Source: Verrucomicrobiota bacterium (lineage in GTDB: Bacteria > Verrucomicrobiota > Verrucomicrobiia > Verrucomicrobiales > Verrucomicrobiaceae). From it: a stretch of 9,412 nt of DNA. This document shows, piece by piece, positions 1 to 6,753 of the stretch. The notes under the pieces were generated by a model that did no database searches, was not told the origin of the DNA, and worked only from the letters and a program-made list of their open reading frames with translations. Every line of letters begins with the position of its first letter. Position 1 is the first letter of the stretch. Both the position numbers and the translations under genes were made by a program. The stretch covers positions 1 through 9,412 of the forward strand of contig JAEYUU010000138.1 of the NCBI GenBank assembly GCA_023429545.1, in the 5' to 3' direction.

Positions 1-525
1 CCCCTGCCCTGCCCCCCCTGTGGAGCGCTCAACCTCGAGAGCGCCACTGACGGCACCGGTCGACGCATCAGAAAACCACGATGCGAGCCGGGTGATGGCG
101 TCAGGGGCGAATCGTTGCCTGGCGTCACAAAATGCCAGGACCTCACCGGTCGCCCGGGCAGCAGCGGCGTTCAGGCCCGCGGGTTTGCCTCTGCCCTCGG
201 AGAGTTCGAGAATCCTCACCCGCTCATCGCCCACGCCGCGCGCGACTCCCGCAGTGTTGTCCGTGCAGCCGTCACAGGCCACCCATACCTCGACCAGCAA
301 CGGAGGGGACGTCTCCAGCAGATTTCGCAACCTCGATTCGATTCGGTCCTGCTCATTACGCACCACCAGGATCACAGACACCAGCGGACACGCGCTTTCA
401 CCCGGAGGCTCTCCGCGCACCCTGCTGGTCAACTTCACCAACGCCAGCAGGATCAGGGCATACCCTGCATAGGTGAAGAACAGCAGTACCGCGCACGCCC
501 AAAATACAAATTCCGCCAATGGCAT
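1..525 (-). CDS. Family 2 glycosyltransferase, membrane-anchored (partial, C-terminus outside window)
   Basis: The 175 visible residues give a GT-A, family 2 glycosyltransferase that would transfer a sugar from a nucleotide donor to a growing lipid-linked glycan on the cytoplasmic face of the inner membrane. Seen: a hydrophobic N-terminal segment (about residues 3-31), the start of the GT2 fold with SVILVVRNEQDRI (50-62), the donor-binding DGCTDNT (85-91), GRGKPAGLNAAAARATGEVL (111-130), and an aspartate motif FCDARQRF (132-139) in the DxD position. The frame is open to the left edge, so the acceptor half and any C-terminal membrane segments are missing. The ATG at 525 lies only 5 bp after the stop of the upstream polymerase/ligase gene, so the two are almost certainly co-transcribed and probably coupled; I see no Shine-Dalgarno sequence. 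A run of seven G (coding strand) lies near the truncated end. The donor and acceptor sugars cannot be told from sequence. Confidence 0.9.
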   Translation of the reverse strand, partial: MPLAEFVFWACAVLLFFTYAGYALILLALVKLTSRVRGEPPGESACPLVSVILVVRNEQDRIESRLRNLLETSPPLLVEVWVACDGCTDNTAGVARGVGDERVRILELSEGRGKPAGLNAAAARATGEVLAFCDARQRFAPDAITRLASWFSDASTGAVSGALEVERSTGGAGQG

Positions 526-530
526 CGTTT

Positions 531-2081
531 TCAGATAGTCTTCATCAGATGGTCCCAGAACCACAAGGTTGCCTGCCCACCCGCAATGGCGAGCAACACG
601 TCAAGCAGCCCGAGACGATGCCACAGTTTCCGCGGCTTGATGGCTGCTGGGGTGACACCCCACTCACCGGTGCCCGCGTCAGCATCCGCCTCTTCGATGT
701 TTGTTGCCTCGCCGCCCGCAGGACCAGCCCGCCTGTCTTCCAGCGAAGACTCCACCGCATAGGCCGGACTTGCTCCAGTTCCCGCCATGGCCAGCTGTGG
801 CACGCCCAATCCTCCGAAGAAGGATGCCCCGGCTGGCACCGGAGCAGAGTCCACCGGCTCGATGGCTTCTCCAGATTCGTCCTCCCAGCCAAGCTTGGCT
901 TTTTCCTCCCCGGCAACGGACGCCGTCCGCATGCGAATGCTCAGATTCTGATACACGCCCACCGCGCCGATCAGGAAGAACAACTCCGTGTGATAGGAGC
1001 GGTCAATCATCCAGCCCGACAGGGAGAACGCCGCCAAAAGCGAGAAAAGCGCTCGTCGACATCGCTCCATGTCATCCGTAGGCCCGGGGTACTGCACCAA
1101 GGTACGCAGACAAACCATCAGCATCCCTACGTAGATCGTCAGGCCCACGACGCCCAGGTCACCTCCGATTTTGACAAATGCGGAGTGGGTTGCTTTATTC
1201 TCCAGCTTGCCCTCCCAGCGAATGAGGGCCACGAAAGTCTTGTATCCATCGCCAGTGTTCTTCTGCCGGGTCACGGTACGGGCCGCCTCCCATGCCAGCA
1301 GACGCCCTTGCACCCCTTCGTTGGAGCGCAGATTTTTCATGTCCTCCATGCGGGGCAGCATCGCCAGGATGGAACCTCCCACCGCAAAGGCCGCCATAAG
1401 CGCGAGGATTTGAAAGATGATCTTCCTGCCGAACAGCACCGAAGCGAGCAGCGCCACCGAGCCGGCGATGAATGCGCCCTTCGACGCCGTGGGAATGATG
1501 GCCACCACAGTCAGGACCATGAGGACAAGGGCGAGCAACCGACTGACAAAAGGGCGTTTGAAGAACAGAAAATAGTATGCGAGCGGCAGCAGCGTGATCA
1601 TCGTATGCCCGAAGGCATTCGGATTGTTCAACGTCCATGTGTTCAGGAGGAATCGCCCCGCCATCGCGGCGATCATCCCCCGCGCATCCGTAATATCGAT
1701 CCCGATTCTTGTGGCCATCGCCATGGCCAGGACACCAATGAGTGCGGCCATCCACCAGCCAATATACTTGGTCAGGGCCTGCTCCGTGGTGAGGCTGTGC
1801 AGCACCAGAAGACTGAACACCACCAGTACCCCCACATCAGTCAGCGCGGCGGTGGGCTGCGGCGCCGTCAAGACCACATAACCTGCAAAGATGAGGACGG
1901 CCCATTCCTGCGGGGTCGAGGCAAAACGCCACCGCGGCGTGCCTGCGGGGCGTGACATCAGTCCCACAATTCCGAGGGCAATCACAGGCTTGATGATGTT
2001 GACGCCAGCCATCCCCGGCACCCAGTCCTGAGGCCGGATAAAATAAAACAGAAGCAGGATGATGACGGAAGTGAAGGCCAT
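531..2081 (-). CDS. O-antigen ligase/polymerase family protein (Wzy_C) with C-terminal extension
   Basis: This is a 516-residue polytopic inner-membrane protein of the O-antigen polymerase/ligase superfamily, which joins lipid-linked glycan units or transfers glycan to an acceptor on the periplasmic side. Seen: many hydrophobic segments up to about residue 380, and the family's core signatures in order: PTASKGAFIA (197-206), GRLLAWEAA (259-267), GDGYKTF (277-283) and ATHSAFVKIGGDLGVVGL (297-314) with its conserved histidine at 299. The N-terminus carries FIRPQDWVPG (14-23). After the core comes a tail of about 100 polar residues (roughly 385-485) rich in Ala, Gly and Glu/Asp, then one more likely membrane segment (about 490-508). 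The tail is unusual for the family. The start ATG at 2081 is preceded by an in-frame stop about ten codons upstream and shows no clear ribosome binding site. It is 100 bp downstream of the sugar transferase gene and 5 bp before the GT2 gene. Polymerase (Wzy) and ligase (WaaL or protein O-glycan ligase) cannot be separated from sequence alone. Confidence 0.85.
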   Translation of the reverse strand: MAFTSVIILLLFYFIRPQDWVPGMAGVNIIKPVIALGIVGLMSRPAGTPRWRFASTPQEWAVLIFAGYVVLTAPQPTAALTDVGVLVVFSLLVLHSLTTEQALTKYIGWWMAALIGVLAMAMATRIGIDITDARGMIAAMAGRFLLNTWTLNNPNAFGHTMITLLPLAYYFLFFKRPFVSRLLALVLMVLTVVAIIPTASKGAFIAGSVALLASVLFGRKIIFQILALMAAFAVGGSILAMLPRMEDMKNLRSNEGVQGRLLAWEAARTVTRQKNTGDGYKTFVALIRWEGKLENKATHSAFVKIGGDLGVVGLTIYVGMLMVCLRTLVQYPGPTDDMERCRRALFSLLAAFSLSGWMIDRSYHTELFFLIGAVGVYQNLSIRMRTASVAGEEKAKLGWEDESGEAIEPVDSAPVPAGASFFGGLGVPQLAMAGTGASPAYAVESSLEDRRAGPAGGEATNIEEADADAGTGEWGVTPAAIKPRKLWHRLGLLDVLLAIAGGQATLWFWDHLMKTI

Positions 2082-2181
2082 GCGCGGCGTAGGCGGCGGC
2101 AGTTAGTCGCAAGGGAGCTGCCTTGGCAAATAGCAAACGATCAGGAAACCGCACACCACCACAGGACTGTCGTGCAGAAAA

Positions 2182-3627
2182 TCACGCCCGTGACTCCATC
2201 TGCAGTACCTCACGCAAATGCGCGGTCACGTCCCGGCGTTCGGGGAACCGCAGGGTGGCCCCGCCTTGCAAGACGGTTTTCACCGTGTCCAGCAGCACGA
2301 ACAGATCCAGCAACAGTCCCATGTGCTTGAGGTAGTAAAGATCGTACTCGAGCTTGTGCCGCGCATCTTCAATGCTGGAGGCGTAGGGATAGTTTACCTG
2401 GGCCCAGCCGGTAAGCCCCGGGGGCACCAGCATCCGCTCCATGTAGTACGGCACCTTTTCCGCCAGCTCCTTCACGAACTCTGGGCGTTCCGGACGCGGA
2501 CCCACGAAACTCATGTCCCCCCGGAGGATGTTCCACAGCTGTGGAATTTCATCCACGCGGAACATGCGCAGGAGCCGTCCCACCGCGGTGACACGCTTGT
2601 CCCCCTTCACACTGCTCCACTGGGCACCGTCGCGCTCCGCATCCATCCGCATGGTGCGCAGCTTGAAAATTTCAAAAGGCTTGCCCAACCGCCCGCATCG
2701 AACCTGGCGGAAAAACAATGGCCGTCCGCTGCTGAACCACGACAACACAATGCCCACAAAGCATACCGGACCCAGCACCATCAGCAGGCCCAGAGATGCG
2801 CAGATGTCAAACGCGCGCTTGAATTTGCGAATGTAAACCACCTCAGGATGTGAAGCCGCGTGGAGCAGCCATGCATCCGTCACCAGCTCAAGCGGGACCA
2901 TCTGGTAGCATTCCTCAAATGCATGCGCCAGCGTGCCCACCCGCAACCCTTCGTATCGCAGCACTCTCAAAGCACGGGCCAGTGACGGATCGGTGAGGTG
3001 CTCCTCGGTGCAAAGTACCTCTCGGATATCCTGTGAAGCAACATCTGCCTCCAATTCAGACCACGTACCCAGTACCGGAATCGAAGAGCGCGGCTTGAAA
3101 CCTTTCTTGACGAACATGCCAGCTACTATCATGGCCCTCGGCGAAAGTTTCACGAATGCTGACGCCATGGCTTCGTCCTCGGCACAACCCACCACAAACG
3201 CGAGCCGTTCAGGCATGGATGTCAGCAACCGCCTGAGAAGGAAATGGTGCAGAAACGTCGCTCCACCGGTGAGCAGCACGCCAATCACCAGCACGCCACG
3301 CCCCACCCGGCTGGAAAAATCCAAGGATCCCTTCGCCAGGATGGCGACCGTCATGACGATTAGGGCCACCATCAGCAAAGTGACGCGATACCTCAGGCTC
3401 CGTCTCCGATACATCGGTGCATAGAGGCCCAAAACGTAACATGATGCGGGCAGCATCAGAGCCGCCACTAGCACCGTCGTCGCATAGTACCCCAGTTCCT
3501 CGGGAGTCAAGTTGCTGAAACGCAGTGCGGCGGCAGCCCAAAACCCAATCACACAAAGCACGCCATCCAGCAGAAAATGGCGCGCAGTGCTGATCCAGCG
3601 TGCGGATTGGGAGCGGGCAAGCGGCAT
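2182..3627 (-). CDS. Polyprenyl glycosylphosphotransferase (initiating sugar transferase)
   Basis: This 481-residue enzyme would start glycan assembly by moving a sugar-1-phosphate from a nucleotide sugar onto undecaprenyl phosphate in the inner membrane. Seen: about four N-terminal membrane segments (roughly 17-35, 48-68, 82-99, 111-131), a soluble middle region similar in placement to the CoA-binding-like domain (about 140-255), and a bacterial sugar transferase domain (about 268-453). That domain has a membrane hairpin (276-296), FKLRTMRMDAE (321-331), VDEIPQLWNILRGD (358-371), FVGPRPERPEF (374-384), GLTGWAQVNYPYASS (404-418) and LEYDLYYLKH (426-435). The NYPYASSIEDA stretch and the closing TVKTVLQGGA resemble the type associated with exosortase/PEP-CTERM loci (recognition by eye, not by a model search). 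The frame is open further upstream to 3888, but those 87 residues look untypical and run through the AT-rich intergenic region into the divergent gene, so I place the start at the ATG at 3627, ten residues before the first membrane segment. The ribosome binding site is weak. The sugar could be glucose, galactose or an N-acetylated sugar. Confidence 0.93.
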   Translation of the reverse strand: MPLARSQSARWISTARHFLLDGVLCVIGFWAAAALRFSNLTPEELGYYATTVLVAALMLPASCYVLGLYAPMYRRRSLRYRVTLLMVALIVMTVAILAKGSLDFSSRVGRGVLVIGVLLTGGATFLHHFLLRRLLTSMPERLAFVVGCAEDEAMASAFVKLSPRAMIVAGMFVKKGFKPRSSIPVLGTWSELEADVASQDIREVLCTEEHLTDPSLARALRVLRYEGLRVGTLAHAFEECYQMVPLELVTDAWLLHAASHPEVVYIRKFKRAFDICASLGLLMVLGPVCFVGIVLSWFSSGRPLFFRQVRCGRLGKPFEIFKLRTMRMDAERDGAQWSSVKGDKRVTAVGRLLRMFRVDEIPQLWNILRGDMSFVGPRPERPEFVKELAEKVPYYMERMLVPPGLTGWAQVNYPYASSIEDARHKLEYDLYYLKHMGLLLDLFVLLDTVKTVLQGGATLRFPERRDVTAHLREVLQMESRA

Positions 3628-3800
3628 TGGTGTGAGTGAATACTTTAAGCCGCAGACAAAAAAATCAATGTTTCTGAGAAATTTTCGCAACGTAACACAG
3701 TATCGCAATTGGCAGCTAAATGCTAATTTACAATTGTAGGAATGTTGAGAAAAAATGCCGTTCTGGACACGACGCGCACCGTGCCGATACTCGGGGCCGC
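3628..3800. promoter_or_regulatory. AT-rich divergent intergenic region with dyad symmetry
   Basis: This 173-bp gap separates the divergent sugar transferase (minus) and acetyltransferase (plus) genes and must hold promoters for at least one of them. It is clearly more AT-rich than its surroundings, especially 3640-3760. Visible structures are a perfect short dyad TTTCT-G-AGAAA (3671-3681), a dyad TAAAT-GCTA-ATTTA (3717-3730), and two CAATTG hexamers (3706-3711 and 3731-3736) on either side of the second dyad. I could not find a -35/-10 pair with acceptable spacing in either direction, so no promoter coordinates are given. The regulatory role is inferred from position and composition. Confidence 0.45.
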
Positions 3801-4394
3801 ATGACTTGGCAGGAAACGAAGCAATGCATTCGCGCAGACTTGTGGCGCTACGGCCGCGAGGCTGGTTGGAATGCGTGGGTCCAGGCATTTCGCTTTGAGC
3901 CTGGATTCCGGCTCACGTTGCTGATGCGCCTCTGTCGGTTCACGCGAGGGAAGGGCTGGCTCCGCTGGACCGCCTATCCCTTTCTGCGCTTCTGGTTCAA
4001 CCGGCTGTCGATGAAGCTCCACACCTTCATGGACCCCCTTGCCGAGATTGGCCCTGGGCTCAACATTGGCCATCCGTTTGTGATCATCCTCAACCACCGC
4101 GTGGTGATCGGCTGCAATTGCACCATCGCGCATCAGGTGACCCTCGGCAGCCGTGCCAGGGGGGACAAACGGGGGTGTCCCGTCATCGGCGATCGGGTTT
4201 ACATCGGACCGGGCGCGAAAGTATTTGGGAACATCACCATCGGCAATGATGCGGCCATCGGCGCCAATGCCGTGGTAACCGCCGATGTGCCTGCTGGTGG
4301 AGTCGTGGCGGGCGTGCCTGCGAAACTGATCTCCATGAAGGGCTCTGAAGGGTACGTGACGGATATCGCGCCTGACCCGAAGGAGTCACGCTGA
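3801..4394 (+). CDS. Hexapeptide-repeat O-acetyltransferase, serine acetyltransferase-like (putative polysaccharide acetylation)
   Basis: This 197-residue cytoplasmic protein belongs to the left-handed beta-helix acyltransferases that move an acetyl group from acetyl-CoA to a hydroxyl or amino group. Seen: a helical N-terminal third (about 1-80) containing FEPGFRLTLLMRLCRF, then hexapeptide turns from IGPGLNIGHPF (83-93) through LNHRVVIGCNCTIA (97-110), HQVTLGSRARGDKRG (111-125), VIGDRVYIGPGAKVFG (128-143), ITIGNDAAIGANAVVT (145-160), closing with the family ending VVAGVPAKLI (168-177). His99 sits where serine acetyltransferases keep their catalytic histidine. The protein is shorter than CysE (about 270 residues) and lacks most of its N-terminal helical domain. 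Together with the surrounding genes this favours acetylation of a glycan or sugar precursor over cysteine synthesis, though CysE-like activity is not excluded. The frame is open upstream to 3720, but the ATG at 3801 begins the family-like sequence and is preceded only by a weak CGGGG. Its end overlaps the convergent deacetylase gene by 9 bp. Confidence 0.88.
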   Translation: MTWQETKQCIRADLWRYGREAGWNAWVQAFRFEPGFRLTLLMRLCRFTRGKGWLRWTAYPFLRFWFNRLSMKLHTFMDPLAEIGPGLNIGHPFVIILNHRVVIGCNCTIAHQVTLGSRARGDKRGCPVIGDRVYIGPGAKVFGNITIGNDAAIGANAVVTADVPAGGVVAGVPAKLISMKGSEGYVTDIAPDPKESR

Positions 4395-5333
4395 AGGACG
4401 CCACATTCGCCACACCACATCGGGCAGCGGCGAGTTGGCTCCTATCCGGGGCAGGTCCATGGGCGGGCTGCCGTTTCTGACCATGCCTTTACTGGTGCCG
4501 CATGCACCGTCGAATACTTCTCCGGCTGCTGCGATCACCCTCGCGTTACACGCTCCATCAGGATAGCACAAGGTGGTGAGTCCCTTCAGCAGACCCTTTT
4601 CCTCCAGCGCCGTGCGGCTGTTCTTGAGTTCCTGCAGCATTTCCGCGTCACTCATTTGGGATAGCATCGGATGCGTGTGGCTGTGGCTGCCCACCGAAAT
4701 CAAGGCTGGATCGAGCGCTGCGATTTCCCCCCAGTTCATCAGGTCATAGAGCTGGCGCTGCGCGGCGCTGGGCACGAAGTCCGCGGTGGCTTCGCGCACC
4801 GTTTCCAGCACTTCGCAGCGATTGTGATTTGGAAGCCCCTTCATCCAGCGCAGGAAGGAGACGGCATCTGCCACAGCCGCCTCAGGGTGCGCCCGCACCA
4901 GTTTTTCCAGCGCACCGGCGTTTTCACTCAAACGCGCCCGCACCTCATGCGTCCAGATCCAGTCGCCGGATTCCACAAGACCGGGGCACACGAAAAAGGT
5001 CGCGGGTATCCCGTGCTTCTTCAGCAGTGGGTAGGCGACGGAGAAGTTGTTGCGCAAACCGTCGTCAAAAGTCAGCGCCACGGCAAATGTGGGGAGGGGC
5101 TTGGAGGCACGCAATCGCGAAATCACCTCCGCAAGCGGAAGCACGGTGTACTTCTCCGCGAGATAGCGTAGTTGGGCATCGAACTCGGGCTCAGAGTGAT
5201 CCGAGGTGCCCACGCCATGGTGCATCAGTACCCGCACCCCTGGCGTTCGCCGTGCCAATACATTGGCCAGCCCTGAGCGCACCCCAATGAAGCGAAGGCG
5301 GCGCGTCAGCCTGGGCAGGAAAGCGAGGGGCAT
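4386..5333 (-). CDS. Polysaccharide deacetylase family protein (NodB homology, carbohydrate esterase 4-like)
   Basis: This 315-residue protein has the NodB fold of metal-dependent deacetylases that remove N- or O-acetyl groups from glycans or sugar precursors. Seen: VLMHHGV (35-41) at the domain entry, motif 1 ALTFDDGLRNNF (86-97) with the catalytic and metal-binding Asp90-Asp91, GIPATFFVCPG (108-118), motif 2 GSHSHTHPML (215-224) with metal ligands His217 and His221, and LCYPDG (255-260) as the later YP-type motif. The stretch between motifs 1 and 2 is about 125 residues, longer than in compact NodB enzymes; it contains DWIWTHEVRARL and a helical segment (about 135-200), probably a lid or insertion. 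There is no signal peptide or membrane anchor, which suggests cytoplasmic action on lipid-linked or precursor sugars unless it is exported another way. The start ATG at 5333 has no evident ribosome binding site. Its 3' end overlaps the convergent acetyltransferase gene by 9 bp. A 208-bp gap upstream suggests its own promoter. Confidence 0.92.
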   Translation of the reverse strand: MPLAFLPRLTRRLRFIGVRSGLANVLARRTPGVRVLMHHGVGTSDHSEPEFDAQLRYLAEKYTVLPLAEVISRLRASKPLPTFAVALTFDDGLRNNFSVAYPLLKKHGIPATFFVCPGLVESGDWIWTHEVRARLSENAGALEKLVRAHPEAAVADAVSFLRWMKGLPNHNRCEVLETVREATADFVPSAAQRQLYDLMNWGEIAALDPALISVGSHSHTHPMLSQMSDAEMLQELKNSRTALEEKGLLKGLTTLCYPDGACNARVIAAAGEVFDGACGTSKGMVRNGSPPMDLPRIGANSPLPDVVWRMWRPSA

Positions 5334-5386
5334 AGATTGCGCTGGAGAAAGACGTGTGAGTAATGCTTAGTGCACGATAGGCAAAA

Positions 5387-5416
5387 AATATATCGCAAGT
5401 TGCGCGGGGCCCTCAA
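5387..5416 (-). promoter_or_regulatory. Candidate sigma70-type promoter upstream of the deacetylase gene
   Basis: On the minus strand, TTGAGG (5416-5411, four of six to TTGACA) and TATATT (5392-5387, five of six to TATAAT) are separated by 18 bp. They lie in an AT-rich pocket of the 208-bp gap before the deacetylase start at 5333, which would give a leader of roughly 45-50 nucleotides. Such matches arise by chance and the host's sigma-factor preferences are unknown, so this is a prediction only. Confidence 0.35.
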
Positions 5417-5468
5417 GCGGATTGATTTGACCACGCAGGAGCCCTTTTGAAGAACTGCCGTCGCGCGT

Positions 5469-5520
5469 TTCCACAATGACATCCACGCCTCCCGCCGCAT
5501 TTTTGCTTCCACAATGACAT
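5469..5520. repeat. Pair of 14-bp direct repeats in the deacetylase upstream region
   Basis: The sequence TTCCACAATGACAT occurs at 5469-5482 and again, identically, at 5507-5520, a period of 38 bp. Both copies are followed within 5-8 bp by CCTCCC, so the similarity extends weakly beyond the exact core. They lie between the acyltransferase stop (5542) and the candidate promoter of the deacetylase (5387-5416), about 50-130 bp upstream of the -35 box. That position would suit tandem binding sites for a regulator; a small local duplication is an equally simple explanation. Confidence 0.6.
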
Positions 5521-5541
5521 GGCAATACCTCCCATACACCC

Positions 5542-6753
5542 TCAGGCCCGGTCACCTGAGGTGAGATGCCTCCCCATGCGTATGGCCGGCATTTCAATAA
5601 GAACGTGCAGGCCGGCGGCGATGCACAGCAAAAGTACCAGGCTCGATGAAAAAATCCAAATCGGCGGCAGGGGTATCATTCCGACCATCCAGAGTTTTCT
5701 CATCGCGAGCAAGACAGGGAAATGGAGAATGTACAGACCATAGGAGACATCGAGCCGGAGGAACCGTTGCATCCTTTCAAGCGGGCTCTTGAACCCCTTC
5801 CAGAACACTCCGCAAGCTACCAAAGCGGCGGAGCCAAATGTGCAGGCGTGGTACACAAGCCATTTGCTGGGAAGTGCATTGCGCAGGGATACGGAGGAGT
5901 AAAGAGCGATGCCACCCACCATGAACAACCACCAGGTGAGCCGGTTGAATCGGCTCCAGAAAACCTCGGGGATGCGGGCAAGAACGGCTCCAACGCCAAA
6001 CGGCGCAAGAAGAACCACCGTGCCGGCGGTGCGCTCCTCCAGCCAAGGACTCCCAATCATGACAGCCGCGAGGAATGCAACCACCACCGCAGCGCGGCTG
6101 TGCAGGATGAGCCACGCCATGAAGGGAAACACGATGGCGATCTTGGCCTCCACCATCAGCGTCCACACGGGCGGATTCGCAAAGTCAATTTGCATCCCCG
6201 GAGCAACCAGCGTGGACTGCAGAGCCCACTGTTTGAGCTGAAGCCCCTCCCCCTCAAGGAAACTCACAGCCAGCTCGGGGGCCTGCACAAAGCCCCCCTC
6301 ACGCTGTATCCAGACCAGCACACCAAAGGCAATGAGCAATGTCACCCAGTAAAGCGGATAAAGCCGGAAAACCCGACGGATGGCGAATCTGAAGTAGGAC
6401 TTCACCGAAAACCTGTCACGACGGAGTGACAGCGACAACACATAGCCGCTGAGAACAAAAAAAAGCATCACCGCGCCTTGGGAATCAAGGATGCCTCTGT
6501 GCAGGAACCTTGGCACCCGCCACTCAAACATCACAAGAAAGTGGGTCCAGACCACGGCAAGAGCAGCGAGGAGGCGTATAGCGTCCAAAGCCAGCAGCCG
6601 CTCACCCCTGGCATTTACACCTCCTCCCCGGATGTCAGGGGAACCGCTTGGTCCGGATGGTTGGCGAGTTTTCACTGCTGGCGGAGAATTTTTCGCGGAG
6701 CCAAAACGGGTCCCTCTCCCATTCGAGACACCACCTGAAGCTAGCACTTTCAA
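5542..6753 (-). CDS. Acyltransferase family 3 membrane protein (glycan O-acyltransferase); start uncertain
   Basis: This polytopic inner-membrane enzyme of the acyltransferase-3 family would O-acetylate or otherwise acylate a surface glycan. Numbered from the TTG at 6753 (403 residues), the domain opens with ERLLALDAIRLLAALAVVWT (51-70) and His71, giving the Arg60-x10-His71 pair typical of the family. It continues with VMLFFVLSGYVLSLS, RRVFRLYPLYWV, VWTLMVEAKIAIVFPF and, near the end, VSYGLYILHFPV, with about ten hydrophobic segments. The start is not clear. The TTG overlaps the methyltransferase stop in a 4-bp TTGA junction and has GGAGGAG (6770-6764) 10 nt before it, pointing to translational coupling. 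It leaves about 48 Gly/Ser/Pro-rich residues ahead of the domain. A GTG at 6822 is in frame but overlaps the upstream gene by 73 bp. A near-perfect ribosome binding site with an ATG at 6614 is out of frame (reported as a finding). The gene shares a transcript with the methyltransferase; the acyl donor and target sugar are unknown. Confidence 0.85.
   Translation of the reverse strand: MKVLASGGVSNGRGTRFGSAKNSPPAVKTRQPSGPSGSPDIRGGGVNARGERLLALDAIRLLAALAVVWTHFLVMFEWRVPRFLHRGILDSQGAVMLFFVLSGYVLSLSLRRDRFSVKSYFRFAIRRVFRLYPLYWVTLLIAFGVLVWIQREGGFVQAPELAVSFLEGEGLQLKQWALQSTLVAPGMQIDFANPPVWTLMVEAKIAIVFPFMAWLILHSRAAVVVAFLAAVMIGSPWLEERTAGTVVLLAPFGVGAVLARIPEVFWSRFNRLTWWLFMVGGIALYSSVSLRNALPSKWLVYHACTFGSAALVACGVFWKGFKSPLERMQRFLRLDVSYGLYILHFPVLLAMRKLWMVGMIPLPPIWIFSSSLVLLLCIAAGLHVLIEMPAIRMGRHLTSGDRA

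Noticed and set aside
519..1955. A 478-codon open frame on the plus strand, antisense to the polymerase/ligase gene
   Set aside because: It has no recognisable domain, is rich in His, Arg, Gln and Pro as expected for the complement of a GC-rich membrane protein gene, and the opposite strand carries clear Wzy_C motifs and helices.
3720..3800. A 27-residue N-terminal extension of the acetyltransferase
   Set aside because: It lies in the AT-rich intergenic region, begins inside the dyad structure, and adds nothing family-like; the ATG at 3801 fits better.
3628..3888. An 87-residue N-terminal extension of the sugar transferase
   Set aside because: It would run through the AT-rich divergent control region and overlap the acetyltransferase start, and its residues do not look like the family; the ATG at 3627 sits just before the first membrane segment.
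5306..5520. Small minus-strand open frames starting MSLWK at each of the two direct repeats
   Set aside because: The two copies are in different frames, neither has a good ribosome binding site, one runs into the deacetylase gene in another frame, and neither product resembles a known small protein. The shared start reflects the repeat itself.
5552..5564. Perfect palindrome TCACCT-G-AGGTGA as a terminator or operator
   Set aside because: It lies within the last codons of the acyltransferase, has only a 6-bp stem with no room for a normal loop, and is not followed by a T run on the minus strand; it is most simply coding sequence.
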